Shown here: positions 49,401 through 57,509 of the stretch, piece after piece
Position numbering within the stretch: position 1 is the stretch's first letter
Layout of the letters: every line of letters starts with the position of its first letter
Source: Zygnema cylindricum
Taxonomy: Eukaryota; Streptophyta; Zygnematophyceae; Zygnematales; Zygnemataceae
Assembly (NCBI GenBank): GCA_037447655.1
Contig: JBBHKE010003532.1
Coordinates: 1 to 62,664, forward strand
Direction of reading: 5' to 3'
Length of the DNA stretch: 62,664 nt
The notes under the pieces: generated by a model
What the model was told of the DNA's origin: nothing
Seen by the model: the letters and a program-made list of their open reading frames with translations, nothing else
Databases searched by the model: none
Position numbers and translations under genes: made by a program

Positions 49401-50798
49401 TCCCTTATCATCTAATACTGATGTAGAGATAAGGTTTTTGTTCAGCTCCGGAATAAACAATACATCGGAGAATGTTAATATGGATGTCTTTCCTTCTACT
49501 AACACTTTCAGATCTACCGATCCTACAAGAGTAGTGGTGACTATCCTCCCATCCCCGTACTCTATCTCTACGGTGGGAATCTTTCTTATCTTAGTGAACA
49601 GGTGTCTATCCTTACACATGTGCATTGAGGCACCTGAATCTATAATCCAGCTTGCTTCACCTTTCAATCCACCGTAAGCACATTTCTGCCTTCGTGGAAT
49701 TTCAACCTCAGTTTTCGCCTCCAACTCCTCATCCAAAAGGAGCTCATTGTCCTCTTCCTCGGATTCCGCCTCAAGTACCTGTGTGACAAGGGCCTTTTTC
49801 TTTCCTCTCGGGGTACCACCGGTCTGCCCCTCCTTTAACCGAAGCTCGGTTAGCTTGGTGCACTCTGCCATATAGTGCCCCGATTTCTTACAAAAATGAC
49901 ATAAACCTTTGGGAGCCCTTGGTTCGAACTCGCCAACCTGTTTTTTCTGCTCCCTACCCCCATAGTTTCCGACTGGTTTCCGAGAATCCTTGTTCCTCCA
50001 ATCGGTCGCTGTTGCCAAGGCTTGGCCACTCTTTCCTCCCCTTCGGATCTCAATCGTATTCTCTCGAACGAGAATCATCCCTACCACTGAGTTCCATATC
50101 CACCTTGAGTCCGGCAAGTCCTGCACACGGTTGACTATGTTCTCGAACTCATCAGGTAACTTCATTAGTAAACAGTTAACTTTTTCTTTTTCACTAAAAA
50201 CTTTACCCGCACTCTCTAGCTCCATGAAGAGTGTAGCAAGCTCATTGCAAAAATCCAACATATTTCCCCCTTTGTATACATACTCCTTAACTTTCTGATC
50301 AGCCAACTGTTGTTGCTGAATCGTACCACTTCGGTACATCTCTATGAGAGCCATCCAAAGATCGGATGCCCTCTCTACCTGCAAATGAGGACATGCAAGT
50401 CCTTGAGTGAGATGGCGTAGGATGAAGTGCTTTGCCGCCATATTGTTGAAGTCCCAGGTTTCAGTATCATTCTCCTCGTTCCTCGGAATAGGTGACATGA
50501 ATGCTAAACCAGTTGCTATTGGTGTGGTCGCCTCCTTCTCCTTTCCTTTGTCCACCACCTCTCCTTCCTTTGTTTCCTCCGTTGAAGGTGAATCCTCTTT
50601 CCTGGTGAATCTGCTTCCTTTAAACCCTGGAGGAATTCCAAGACTTGATGGACGCCCCAATCGTCCACTCACTATCCCCCAAAACCTTTTTTCGCATAGA
50701 GCTCCTATCATCATACTTTCCCAGTATATGAAGCCAGTTCCATTAAAGATTGGTACCCTAGAGGGTGGGCCCATAACCTGAAACTCTGAGACCTCCAT
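46440..50798 (-). CDS. E9 copia Gag-Pol polyprotein, 1452 aa
   Basis: One uninterrupted frame. Gag, residues 1 to about 295; zinc knuckle C300-C303-H308-C313; protease DSGAS at 387-391. Integrase: zinc region H519...C553-C556, catalytic D584, D647 and E683 (D-35-E spacing between the last two). RT has the MDIKTAF Asp at 1037 and YVDD at 1122-1125. RNase H has D1302, E1342/E1344 and D1378. The domain order (integrase before RT) defines Ty1/copia. The start ATG (50796-50798) is inside the 5' LTR, so residues 1-6 come from the LTR and residues 7-12 cover the primer site. One oddity: the second zinc-finger His is Asn (RLGN at 521-524; relatives have RLGH), and the usual W after HTDI is Cys. These could weaken integration. 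It would make a virus-like particle in the cytoplasm and integrate in the nucleus. Confidence 0.96.
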   Translation of the reverse strand: MEVSEFQVMGPPSRVPIFNGTGFIYWESMMIGALCEKRFWGIVSGRLGRPSSLGIPPGFKGSRFTRKEDSPSTEETKEGEVVDKGKEKEATTPIATGLAFMSPIPRNEENDTETWDFNNMAAKHFILRHLTQGLACPHLQVERASDLWMALIEMYRSGTIQQQQLADQKVKEYVYKGGNMLDFCNELATLFMELESAGKVFSEKEKVNCLLMKLPDEFENIVNRVQDLPDSRWIWNSVVGMILVRENTIEIRRGGKSGQALATATDWRNKDSRKPVGNYGGREQKKQVGEFEPRAPKGLCHFCKKSGHYMAECTKLTELRLKEGQTGGTPRGKKKALVTQVLEAESEEEDNELLLDEELEAKTEVEIPRRQKCAYGGLKGEASWIIDSGASMHMCKDRHLFTKIRKIPTVEIEYGDGRIVTTTLVGSVDLKVLVEGKTSILTFSDVLFIPELNKNLISTSVLDDKGFFTSTREGVFTASFEEDVYFIAEKGSHGMFRLILSNETKKLYYAGVHDIMMWHKRLGNVNLDKLRDMKKMGVVEGIQFSESDDVSDCSGCAQGKAHRLPFPKTATYKGEKLLDLVHTDICGPARVPSPGGKRFMITITDDWSRYSRVYFLKNKSEAEDCFRQYKAWSEKLHETPIKRVRSDNGGEYTSNQFEDFLREDGVQHQKTVPENPEQNGVAERLNRTLSDSARSMLSDKKIGKRFWAEAMNCANYLKNRVLTSTIKDQTPYERWTGRKPDLSHLKVFGSQVFSLDTDRSNWKLDPKGKPGYLLGYDEDVKGYRVYDLKREDIILVKHLVVMDEGKSVDPFKYTKSVKIRFESENSDDFELPNYPGFRDDDILAGTNQTEKDSTVETPVTTLLEAEDVVEIDSESRDRGEAEFVRKNPREPSIPASDFEGGRRSSKRLQEKQVNNKVTKLSHQDEPQTYREAMTCPERNRWKTAINEEMASIMAADTWELVDCPPDRKPIGCKWVFKLKLNPDNTIEHYKARLVAKGFTQKEGIDYEETFAPVVRFPSVRILLSLAAAEDMEVHQMDIKTAFLHGELEEEIFMRQPEGFVEEGEESKVCRLIKSLYGLKQAPRQWNKKLDEFLTGLGYIRISSDHSIYVFEDEEGFIFIAIYVDDLLVLSKSMEKINKLKTDLKGRFEMKDMGEAKYILGIQVERDRKRKIIRLTQKEAIGNMLEKFQMDKANSCTTPMELKKGSEGSEEEGVIVLDEELSPEEQKFMQTIPYRQVVGSLIYFMNCTRPDLAAAVGVLSRSLNAPTKKDWEAAKRVLRYLVGTRDLWLHLGGENTDITTWSDASYGDAPMRRCTSGYVLYVGDGACCWSSKQQKVIAQSTMEAEYMASCSAVKELMWVKSLLGELGHLKSGVQKIFCDNQAAIAISANPKHHFKAKHMDIRLSFVREKVENKIISLEYRPDSEMVADMMTKPVPSPKLIFCREKCGLKLKID
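50764..50778 (-). promoter_or_regulatory. E9 primer-binding site (half-tRNA-iMet)
   Basis: The plus strand reads GGTGGGCCCATAACC, touching the LTR start at 50779. On the element strand, GGTTATGGGCCCACC is complementary for 15 bases to the anticodon arm (stem, CAU anticodon and loop) of plant initiator tRNA-Met. The primer 3' end would lie just after the anticodon loop, implying a cleaved tRNA. Confidence 0.75.
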
Positions 50799-51087
50799 AA
50801 GTCCTCAGAGTGGACAGCTTCCAAGAAGCCTCTCGGATAATCCTGACCCCTTTGTGTTTAAGCAAAAATAACTGCCACCCTGGCAGACAAAAACTCTGAC
50901 CAACTTCACCCCTGTGAAGACAAGACTCCCCTGAGTCGATAGCAAAAAGAATCTCTGAATTTGCTCCCCTGAGCAGTAAGTTATGGAGGGTCAAAGTTGA
51001 CCTTTTGTACAGAAGCTCTCTGGGAGAGGGGGTCCTATCTTCTAATTTTTCTAAGTCCTATCTCTCTCACAGACTCTATCTACTGAT

Positions 51088-51162
51088 GTACGGAACTTAT
51101 CAGAATTGAGTTCCGTACGAAAAAGTACAGCTGCCGGTGTACTTTATGTACGGACATTGTAC
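51088..51162 (-). promoter_or_regulatory. GTAC cluster in the E9 promoter
   Basis: Six GTAC cores (51088, 51115, 51125, 51139, 51148, 51159) in 75 bp; by chance about one in 256 positions is expected. The same arrangement is retained in diverged LTRs, which suggests selection as a binding array. Confidence 0.45.
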
Positions 51163-51539
51163 GACATGGCCAAAATGTCGACACATGTCAAATCCGGATT
51201 CGGTGCCATAATCTCCGGAGTTTCCACAATCCAACGGAATTGTGCCACGCGTCATCCGATGTGGCGATGGCCACAAACCGCCGAAATCTTCCTCCGCGAT
51301 CTCGGCGCTAATCTCGGCCGTCCGATTAAATTCGGCTTTAATCGTAGCCGTAATAAATACATGCGCGGTATTTGTTTCATTTACGAAACAAATGCGCGGT
51401 ACTGATTTTTGCCGAACCATAAGTCGTACTTTATATATTACTGGATCTATGTATCCCGTACTTAATTTCAGTTAAATGGTTTATTGCTAGTATACATATG
51501 TAAATAATTATCAAACTATATGCTATGTAACACTACCGC

Positions 51540-51610
51540 TAGATTAAACGGCTAAGGCTACCGGCTACTGCGTGTCTGCCGGCCGGCAGGTACAAGGATC
51601 AAATCTTGCC
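51540..51610 (+). other. tRNA-like module in the E9 LTR (decayed)
   Basis: TAAACGGCTAAGGCTACCGGC resembles the D-loop side, and a short CCGGC...GCCGG stem follows. The T-arm-like part is CAAGG-ATCAAAT-CTTGC (51593-51609), keeping the B-box-like loop, but its outer pairs are lost. The E7 copy of the same family has the perfect form. Confidence 0.45.
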
Positions 51611-51691
51611 GCCGGCACATACATTTTAATTAAATATATAAACCCTAATATAAATTTCCCGTAAACCTCAGGATAGCCAAGGTAGCCATGG

Positions 51692-51757
51692 CTCTAGCTT
51701 CCTCTCCAATTTCTCAGTGACTGCGACAAGTTTAAGAGTTGGAGAGAGAAGTTAGAG
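51692..51757 (+). other. Conserved LTR stem-loop (E9 copy)
   Basis: CTCTAGCTTCCTCTCCAA pairs with TTGGAGAGAGAAGTTAGAG around a loop containing TCAGTGACTGCGACAAG. Arm sequences differ from E4 and E5, but complementarity is kept. Confidence 0.6.
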
Positions 51758-51831
51758 ATAGACTGCCTCGACTTCTATATTTCTTTTCAGACCTAGAAAA
51801 TACTAATAAAACCATTAGTTTCTACATCGTA

Positions 51832-52212
51832 CAGTGTCTGTACAGAAAGTACACCGGCAGCTGTACTATTGTGTACAGAAGTGTAATATAATTGGCTTTG
51901 TACATCATTAGATAGAGTCTGTGAGAGAGATAGGACTTAGAAAAATTAGTAGATAGGACCCTCTCTCCCAAAGAGCTTTTATACAAAAGGTCAACTTTGA
52001 CCCTCCATAACTTACTGCTCAGGGGAGCAAATTCAGAGATTCTTTTTGCTATGGACACAAGGAAGTCTTGCCTTCAAAGGGGTAAAGATGGTCAGAGTTT
52101 TTGTCTGCCAGGGTGGCAGTTGATCTTGCTGAAACACAAAGGGGTCAAGGTTATCTTAGAGGCTTCTTGGAAGCTGTCCATTATGAGGACTTATGGAGGT
52201 CTCAGAGTTTCA
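51832..52212 (+). repeat. E7 3' LTR, second segment
   Basis: It resumes after the E9 target duplication TCGTA (51827-51831) and ends GAGTTTCA. It includes the GTAC-rich stretch, the GCTC-AGG-GGAGC hairpin and the codons for the LTR-encoded Gag start. Confidence 0.88.
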
Positions 52213-54199
52213 TACACGACATAGCAAAGACAATCAAAACTTCTGGTGAATCTAACGTCCTCGAAACTGAAATCGCTTATTCACCACATGCACAAGAAAC
52301 GAACATTGAGTGTCATAACAATGGAAAAGAAATTGCAGAAGCCGAGGAAACACAAAAGAAGGTTGCGGCTAAAACAAAAGAAATAAAGAAAAAAGCCATA
52401 GGGGAAAAACCTACCTCAGAGACTCCAGGAAGGGCTAGCTGCAGCAGAGCCCGAAAATCGCCAACGAAATTTGGAGAGTGGTATGATACCACCAACGTTC
52501 CAAGGAAGAAGTTCGCGAGGATGGCTTAAGCCAAAAAGCCTTTAAATCTCCACCAAGCACTCAATGGCGAGGATGGGGAAAAGTGTAAGGCCGCAGTCAA
52601 TGAGGAAATGGCATCTATCCTGCAAAACAAAACATGGACGTTAAAAGACTTGCCGCATGGAAGAAAACCAATTGGCAGTAAGTGGACTTTTCGCATCAAA
52701 AGAAATACAGATGGAACAATCGATCGCTACAAGGCAAGGCTAGTGGCTAAGGGTTATACGCGAAAATAAAGCATCAAATATAAAAAAACATTCGCTACGG
52801 TTGTAAGGTATAATTCTATTCGTACCTTACTTGCTATAGCCGCCATCCTTGACTTGGAAATCGAGCAGATTGATGTGAAAACGGCGTTTCTTCATGGCGA
52901 AATGGAAGAGGAATTTTATTTGGAGTAGCCTGAGGGGTTCGAATACCCTATGAACCTAAACAAAGTGTGTAAGCTGTCCAAGGCATTATACGGACTAAAG
53001 CAAACTCCACGACTTTCGAACATCAAGATTGATGAATACTTGCAAAGTCAAAGGTTTGTAAAAATAGTGCCAGATCACTCTGTTTATTACAATGCTGAAA
53101 TGAACATAATCATTGCTATCTATGTAGATGACTTAATTATCTTAGGCAAAACCAAAGAGGATATAGCAAAAATAAAAGATATGCTAACGAATCAATTAGA
53201 AATGAAAGACCTCCGAGAACTAAAGTATGTCCTAGGCATAGAAGTCATATGGATAGAGCAAATACAAAAATACACTTAACTCAAAAAAAGTACATTGGAG
53301 AGTTACTTACCAAGTTTAACTTGGAGGATGCAAGAGGAGTCATCACCCCTATAGAACTTGGAGAAAACCTGATTGAGGAACCCGAAGAGGGGCAAGGAGA
53401 ACAAGTGGACGCCCCCTACAGCGAAGCAGTGGGAGCCCTCATCTATGCGAGAGCCCTTATCTATGCGATGAACTGTACGCGTCGTGACATTGCCACCGCC
53501 GTAGGCGTCCTAAGCCGATTTATGCACAGGGCAAGCAAGCAACATTGGATGGCGGTTAAAAGGGTGCTGAAGAACTTGAAAGAAACAAGAAATTACACAT
53601 TGACATTAAGAGGAGAACAAGAAATTGTTAACATTCATGCTTTCAGCGATGCAGATTGGGGAGGCGACCTAACCACAAGGAAATCCACAACTGGTTACTT
53701 GTGTAACATCGGCGATGGAAGTGTAAGTTGGGCAAGCAAGGTCCAGAAAACCGTGGCTCTCTCCACCAAAGAGGCGGAATATATGGTCGTTGCTGCTACA
53801 GTTAAAGAAGTTCTTTGGTTGAGAGCATTCTTAAGCGAGTTTGGCTTTTTGCAGACTACGAGAACTAATTTTTTTACAGATAGCCAGAGTTGTTTAGCAT
53901 TGATCAAGAATCCTATGAATCATCCTAAGTCTAAGCACATTTCTATGAGATATCACTTTGTTAGAAATGAAATTGCAGCGGAAGCAGTGGAGTTTTCCTA
54001 CACTCCTGATAAAGAGAACGTAGTCGATATGCTTACAAAAGTTGTAGGAAGAGATAAACTTATGATTTGTGCAAGAAAGGCAGGTGTGACTTACCTTCTT
54101 CCAAATACAGAAAAGTGTGAGGAAGAATCTAAGGAGGTCACATTCACTAAGGAGATGAAGAAACGAAAGATGAGTGAATCTGTCGAAAAATTCGACTGA
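52213..54199 (+). pseudogene. E10 copia Pol fragment (RT and RNase H), 5' truncated
   Basis: It begins abruptly at the E7 boundary in a low-conservation linker. RT: KWTFRIKRN near 52680, VKTAFLHGEMEE near 52880, YVDD near 53128. RNase H: SDADWGG near 53648, STKEAEYM near 53765, TDSQSC near 53878, then KHISMRYHFVRNEI and a MLTK motif. Stops at 52527, 52768 and 52927 and a frameshift near 53250 disable it. An 18-bp near-repeat (GCCCTCATCTATGCGAGA then GCCCTTATCTATGCG) duplicates residues ALIYA. The sequence is of a different copia lineage from E2-E9. Its 5' half, including gag and integrase, is absent. Confidence 0.85.
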
Positions 54200-54618
54200 A
54201 GTACTCTCGGAGTACTATTCCCAACCTTAGTCCCTCGACAAAACCAAACAGGTTCGGGAAAATGTTATTGGCAGTTGGAGTTCCGAACCTTTACGTTTCC
54301 CGAACATGTATACGTTGGAGTGCGCCGCCCTTGATCACTCAAAATTTTTGACTTCAAATTGACCTGTGTACGGTTACCAAGTACGCGGTCCTGTATGACT
54401 TCGTGGTGCGCCAGTGGCGCGACGTCTGTTCATTTTTTTGTGTAACGATCTTGTACGGACCATTCCGTGAAACGTACATATACGATTTCGCCTAATGTAC
54501 GGTTTGATTCTAATTACGTCATGGAAATTTGCCGAAAGTGACCTCGTGATATTTCAAGGAAGGTTCGTGGTCAACCAAAGTCTGTGAGTACGGAAATCAC
54601 CGCAGAATCGAGTGGGAG
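54200..54618 (+). other. E10 3' non-coding tail
   Basis: About 420 bp after the E10 stop with no ORF of note; GTAC occurs repeatedly. It ends in the purine-rich GAGTGGGAG (54610-54618), a possible polypurine tract. Confidence 0.4.
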
Positions 54619-55020
54619 TGTTGGTTTTTGGTGCGATTCTGGGCGATTCTCCGATACACCGATTTGATTCGTATCGTTTGCGTTTTATACGTGAATCGGT
54701 TTGCTTAGTATAGGCGATATTTTCGGGAGGGGAATTGTAGCGGGATTTTGTCAGTTTTTCAGTTTGCAGTTTTTTTTTTTGTTAAAACATGCAGCTGTCC
54801 CCCACGTCTTATTGTGCGGTGGACATTTTACATGTGGCAGATTATGATTGGACCGACACTCAATGATTGTGTTAGCTTTAGGCTATTTAGTCGTGTGCTT
54901 AGGAAAAGACAATTACCATTCACAAAGAGAAAGAGACAGAACAGGAATCCACAGGAATCCAGCTTTATTAATAGGGACAATCTGTCCAATTTTGTTTACA
55001 TCAATTGTACTTCTTTTCTT
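54619..55020 (+). repeat. Possible start of the E10 3' LTR; right end unresolved
   Basis: TGTTGGTTTTTGG follows a purine-rich tract, as at an LTR start. No second copy exists in the window, and minus-strand gag remnants of E11 appear from about 55040, so the right boundary is not known. A minus-strand AATAAA-like signal (near 54963) suggests part may belong to E11 instead. Confidence 0.3.
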
Positions 55021-55039
55021 ATAATGGGAAGTAACAAAT

Positions 55040-56113
55040 CTATTTGAAGCTACTCTGTGTTTGTCCTATCTCTACCCACTCTAAATTCTGATCAAACTGC
55101 CTGGTCACTTGTTCTATCTGAGCCTTGTGTTATTCTGCTCCGGAGTCGGAAGTTTGTAGCACTCAGATTTATCTTTGTCGCTCGTAATGGCCGACCCCGC
55201 GTATCACTTTTAATACATCGGTGACCCTATCCTCATCCATGATGACCCTACCATTGTTTAGAAGGTGTTCTATGATAATATTGTAACGTTTTACTACCTC
55301 ATCTATGGATTCATTTGGTCTAATCTTAGATTGCATGAACTCTCCAAAAAATTGTTGACCTTTATTTTGGGCACCTTTCTCAAATTGATTCTCCAGCGAT
55401 CTTCAATATTGTTGGGTAGATTCGCTAGTGAGGAAGTGGTCGTGGATGGATGGGGCACATGATTGAAAGAGTCCGGCAATGGTCGCAAGGTTCTTCCTCT
55501 TCCACGTCCTCCGAGCTTTCTGATCGAAGTCCGAAAACACCTCCTCGCCAATTACCACCTTTCATAGATGGCGCAACATCAATTGCGTTTAGATGTACCT
55601 CTTCTATGAGGCAAAATTACTCGGATTGAAAACGACCGTTTTCCCCAGCATATAATATAAATTCTTTTGTTCATCCTCGTCATCCAAATTTGAATCATTG
55701 TTGATGAAGATTTTCCGCTTTCCGAAATCTTTCTTCAAAGCATCATTGTCATCCTCTCCACCGAGATCATCACCATTCGGATCAGGCTCCGGATTTCCTC
55801 GAACCCAATTCGATATCTTTCAGTCGATATCCGAGAAACGTTCCTCCATGAGAATGAGGAGCTTATCAAATTGGGAGCTCAATCGTTCCTTGGTGACATC
55901 GCGTTCACCACAAGTCTCTTGCTTAGGAGGCACAAGTGGAGGAGGAACATTAAAGCCAAAACTAGACCCACCCGTGGCCTGAAGGGGGTCTTGTGGATCC
56001 TCGGTTTCCAATGGAGTGAATGAAGATGAGGAAGGAGTGAATGGGGAGGACCTATTTTTGTTCTTCCCCATGGCGTCTACACTTGCCAATTTTGGAAGTT
56101 TAAAGTGAAACAC
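55040..56113 (-). pseudogene. E11 Gag-like fragment of another LTR retrotransposon
   Basis: On the minus strand, the ATG at 56071-56069 opens a polar, Pro/Ser-rich N-terminus, then an acidic stretch (GGEDDNDAL, DDEDEQKN) and a Gag-like helical part (FGEFMQSKIRPNESIDEVV, then RYNIIIEHLLNNG). It continues with several stops, some at positions where CAA or CGA would be one C-to-T change away, to about 55040. No protease, RT or integrase follows. Copia or gypsy Gag are both possible. Confidence 0.55.
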
Positions 56114-56132
56114 TAACCTGCTCCGATACTAA
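56113..56132 (-). promoter_or_regulatory. E11 primer-binding site (tRNA 3'-end type)
   Basis: On the minus strand, TTAGTATCGGAGCAGGTTAG resembles the usual plant site complementary to the 3' end of initiator tRNA-Met (TGGTATCAGAGC and on) with a few changes. An LTR-like TGAAAGATATACC (plus strand) starts at 56134. Confidence 0.5.
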
Positions 56133-56133
56133 T

Positions 56134-56886
56134 TGAAAGATATACCAACAAGAATGGTATAAAGCGGAAGCAAAAATAATACACACAATTGGCCACAAAA
56201 AGATATATTTATAATAAAATTGGTCGAAGCCTTTTTACAAGCCTTTTTCCCTTTCTCTCACTCTTCTTTTTTTCACTCTATCAACCCACAATAGTGTTAA
56301 CTAAATTGATACACAACTAAGTCCAGGATAATTTCTGCAGCTAAGAAATCTAGCTTAAGTTGTTGCCACTATGACGTGTCGTGCACGATAGAAAATACAC
56401 AGGTGACACCTTTCGGAAGAGTGTTCGCGGGGAAAAGAAAGCACGCAGAAAAGATGACAGACGCGCTTTCACCTTCGAGAGAATAAAAGAAGAAACATAG
56501 AGTTACGTGCGGCATGCGCCACGAAACTTCATAGAGTTCTTTTTGTGCGCCGTTCGCCACGAAACTTCGATCAATACATTTCGTGCGTACGAAACGCCAA
56601 ACGTACAATTCCAATCGTATGGTACGAAACCGTTGACATCCGTACTTAGACTGAATCGTAAACGCAAACCGAAAAGTACACCTCAAATTGTTATTAGCGT
56701 TAAGAAATTATTAGAGTAAAGAAAAAATTAGCGTCATTCATTCTAGTTTAGTGCCAAGAGACGTGGTATATTATAGTCCACGTCTTTAAATAGTGTAATT
56801 TATTCTATTTAAGGTATCAATCTCAAAATTTTGAGGAACCGAATTAGCGTGATTAACCCTAATAGCGATCCGCGGTGTACCAAAGT
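56134..56886 (-). other. E11 5' LTR start and unassigned DNA
   Basis: TG at 56134 next to the primer site marks an LTR boundary. The outer end cannot be set without a second copy. No gene was seen between here and the hAT element. Confidence 0.35.
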
Positions 56887-57509
56887 CAGAGGTCACAAAC
56901 AGTCAACCGAAACTGTGACCGACTGTTAACTGACCGCCCGCGCCGGAACAGATTCGGTTGCCAAATTTTGGGGGTCGGGCGGTTACGGTCGGATGATTCA
57001 CCAGAAAAAAAAAACGGTCGGTTATGGTCGGTCAACCAAAAAACCAAAAAAAAAAGAAAATTTAGTACTGTCCCTATAATCCAACATTCTTGTCCTTTGT
57101 ACTCTTTGGGCATCGTGGAAGTACGTGACATCATGATTAGCGTTGCAAATCTGACACGGTACTGTAGTAAGCTATTCATTTCGCAAATCTTAGGGAACGC
57201 GACAAAGCGTCGCAAATCTCACACGGTAGTAACACTATTCATTTCGCAAATCTTAGGGAACGCGACAAATCGTAATTCTTGGCTTATTCCGTCGTACTTT
57301 GATTAATTTTGTACTTTTTCGGTTACGGGCCGGCACAGTTAGTCGCGAAACATCAAGATTCGGTTAAATTTTTTTTCGTAAACGACGGTCTGTTAACGGT
57401 TAACAATTTTGGAGCGTGACAAAACTCGGTCAGGCGTCGGTTACTCAGATTTTGAAAAAAAAAAACGGTCGATTTCGGGTATGAAATTTTTTGACTTTTG
57501 CGACCTCTG
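56887..57509. mobile_element. hAT-type MITE, 623 bp, with 8-bp TSD
   Basis: Terminal inverted repeats CAGAGGTCACAAACAGTCAA (left) and CAGAGGTCGCAAAAGTCAA (right, reverse complement) match except for one substitution and one indel. Both sides are flanked by the exact 8-bp duplication ACCAAAGT (56879-56886 and 57510-57517). CAGAGG ends, the 8-bp TSD and internal repeats such as CGGTCGGTTATGGTCGG are typical of plant hAT elements. No transposase is encoded, so it is non-autonomous. Confidence 0.88.
57140..57271. repeat. Tandem duplication of about 64 bp inside the hAT MITE
   Basis: GCGTTGCAAATCTGACACGG...GCGACAAA (from 57140) and GCGTCGCAAATCTCACACGG...GCGACAAA (from about 57206) are adjacent copies; CTATTCATTTCGCAAATC is exact in both (57172 and 57235). 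Confidence 0.75.

Larger units (their letters stand above)
45379..51826 (-). mobile_element. E9: young full-length copia element, intact ORF
   Basis: A 6448-bp element inserted in the E7 3' LTR with exact TSD TCGTA (45374-45378 and 51827-51831). Both LTRs are 1048 bp and align without gaps with 11 mismatches (about 99% identity). Primer site, single long Gag-Pol frame and polypurine tract are all present. It is the best candidate in the window for recent or present activity, with the reservation about the integrase zinc finger noted for the coding region. Confidence 0.97.
50779..51826 (-). repeat. E9 5' LTR
   Basis: Element-strand order: U3 start (51826), stem-loop (51692-51757), tRNA-like module in antisense (about 51540-51610), TATTTATTA (about 51351-51359), GTAC cluster (51088-51162), a diverged TATA region near 51005, GCTCCCCTGAGC hairpin (about 50963-50974), start codon (50798), and end at 50779. 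Confidence 0.96.
33742..52212 (+). mobile_element. E7: copia element carrying E8 and E9; no TSD
   Basis: 5' LTR 33742-34807, internal 34808-35268 and 41062-44692, 3' LTR 44693-45378 plus 51832-52212. Both outer LTR ends are exact (TGTAGAAATT and GAGTTTCA) but the flanks AGACC (33737-33741) and TACAC (52213-52217) do not match, and they belong to different older elements (E2 left, E10 right). It is in the same family as E9. An integrase segment equal to about 69 codons of E9 is missing at about 42727. Confidence 0.85.

Noticed and set aside
50764-50778. Primer-site conservation explained purely by Gag coding (QVMGPP)
   Set aside because: Considered seriously: the site is translated. But it abuts the LTR end with no gap in every family and matches the tRNA anticodon arm at wobble positions too, so a primer site fits better. 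Not fully excluded.
52101-52529. A 142-codon frame joining the E7 LTR end to E10
   Set aside because: It is a chance fusion over the E7/E10 junction; the first part is LTR, the second a Pol linker.
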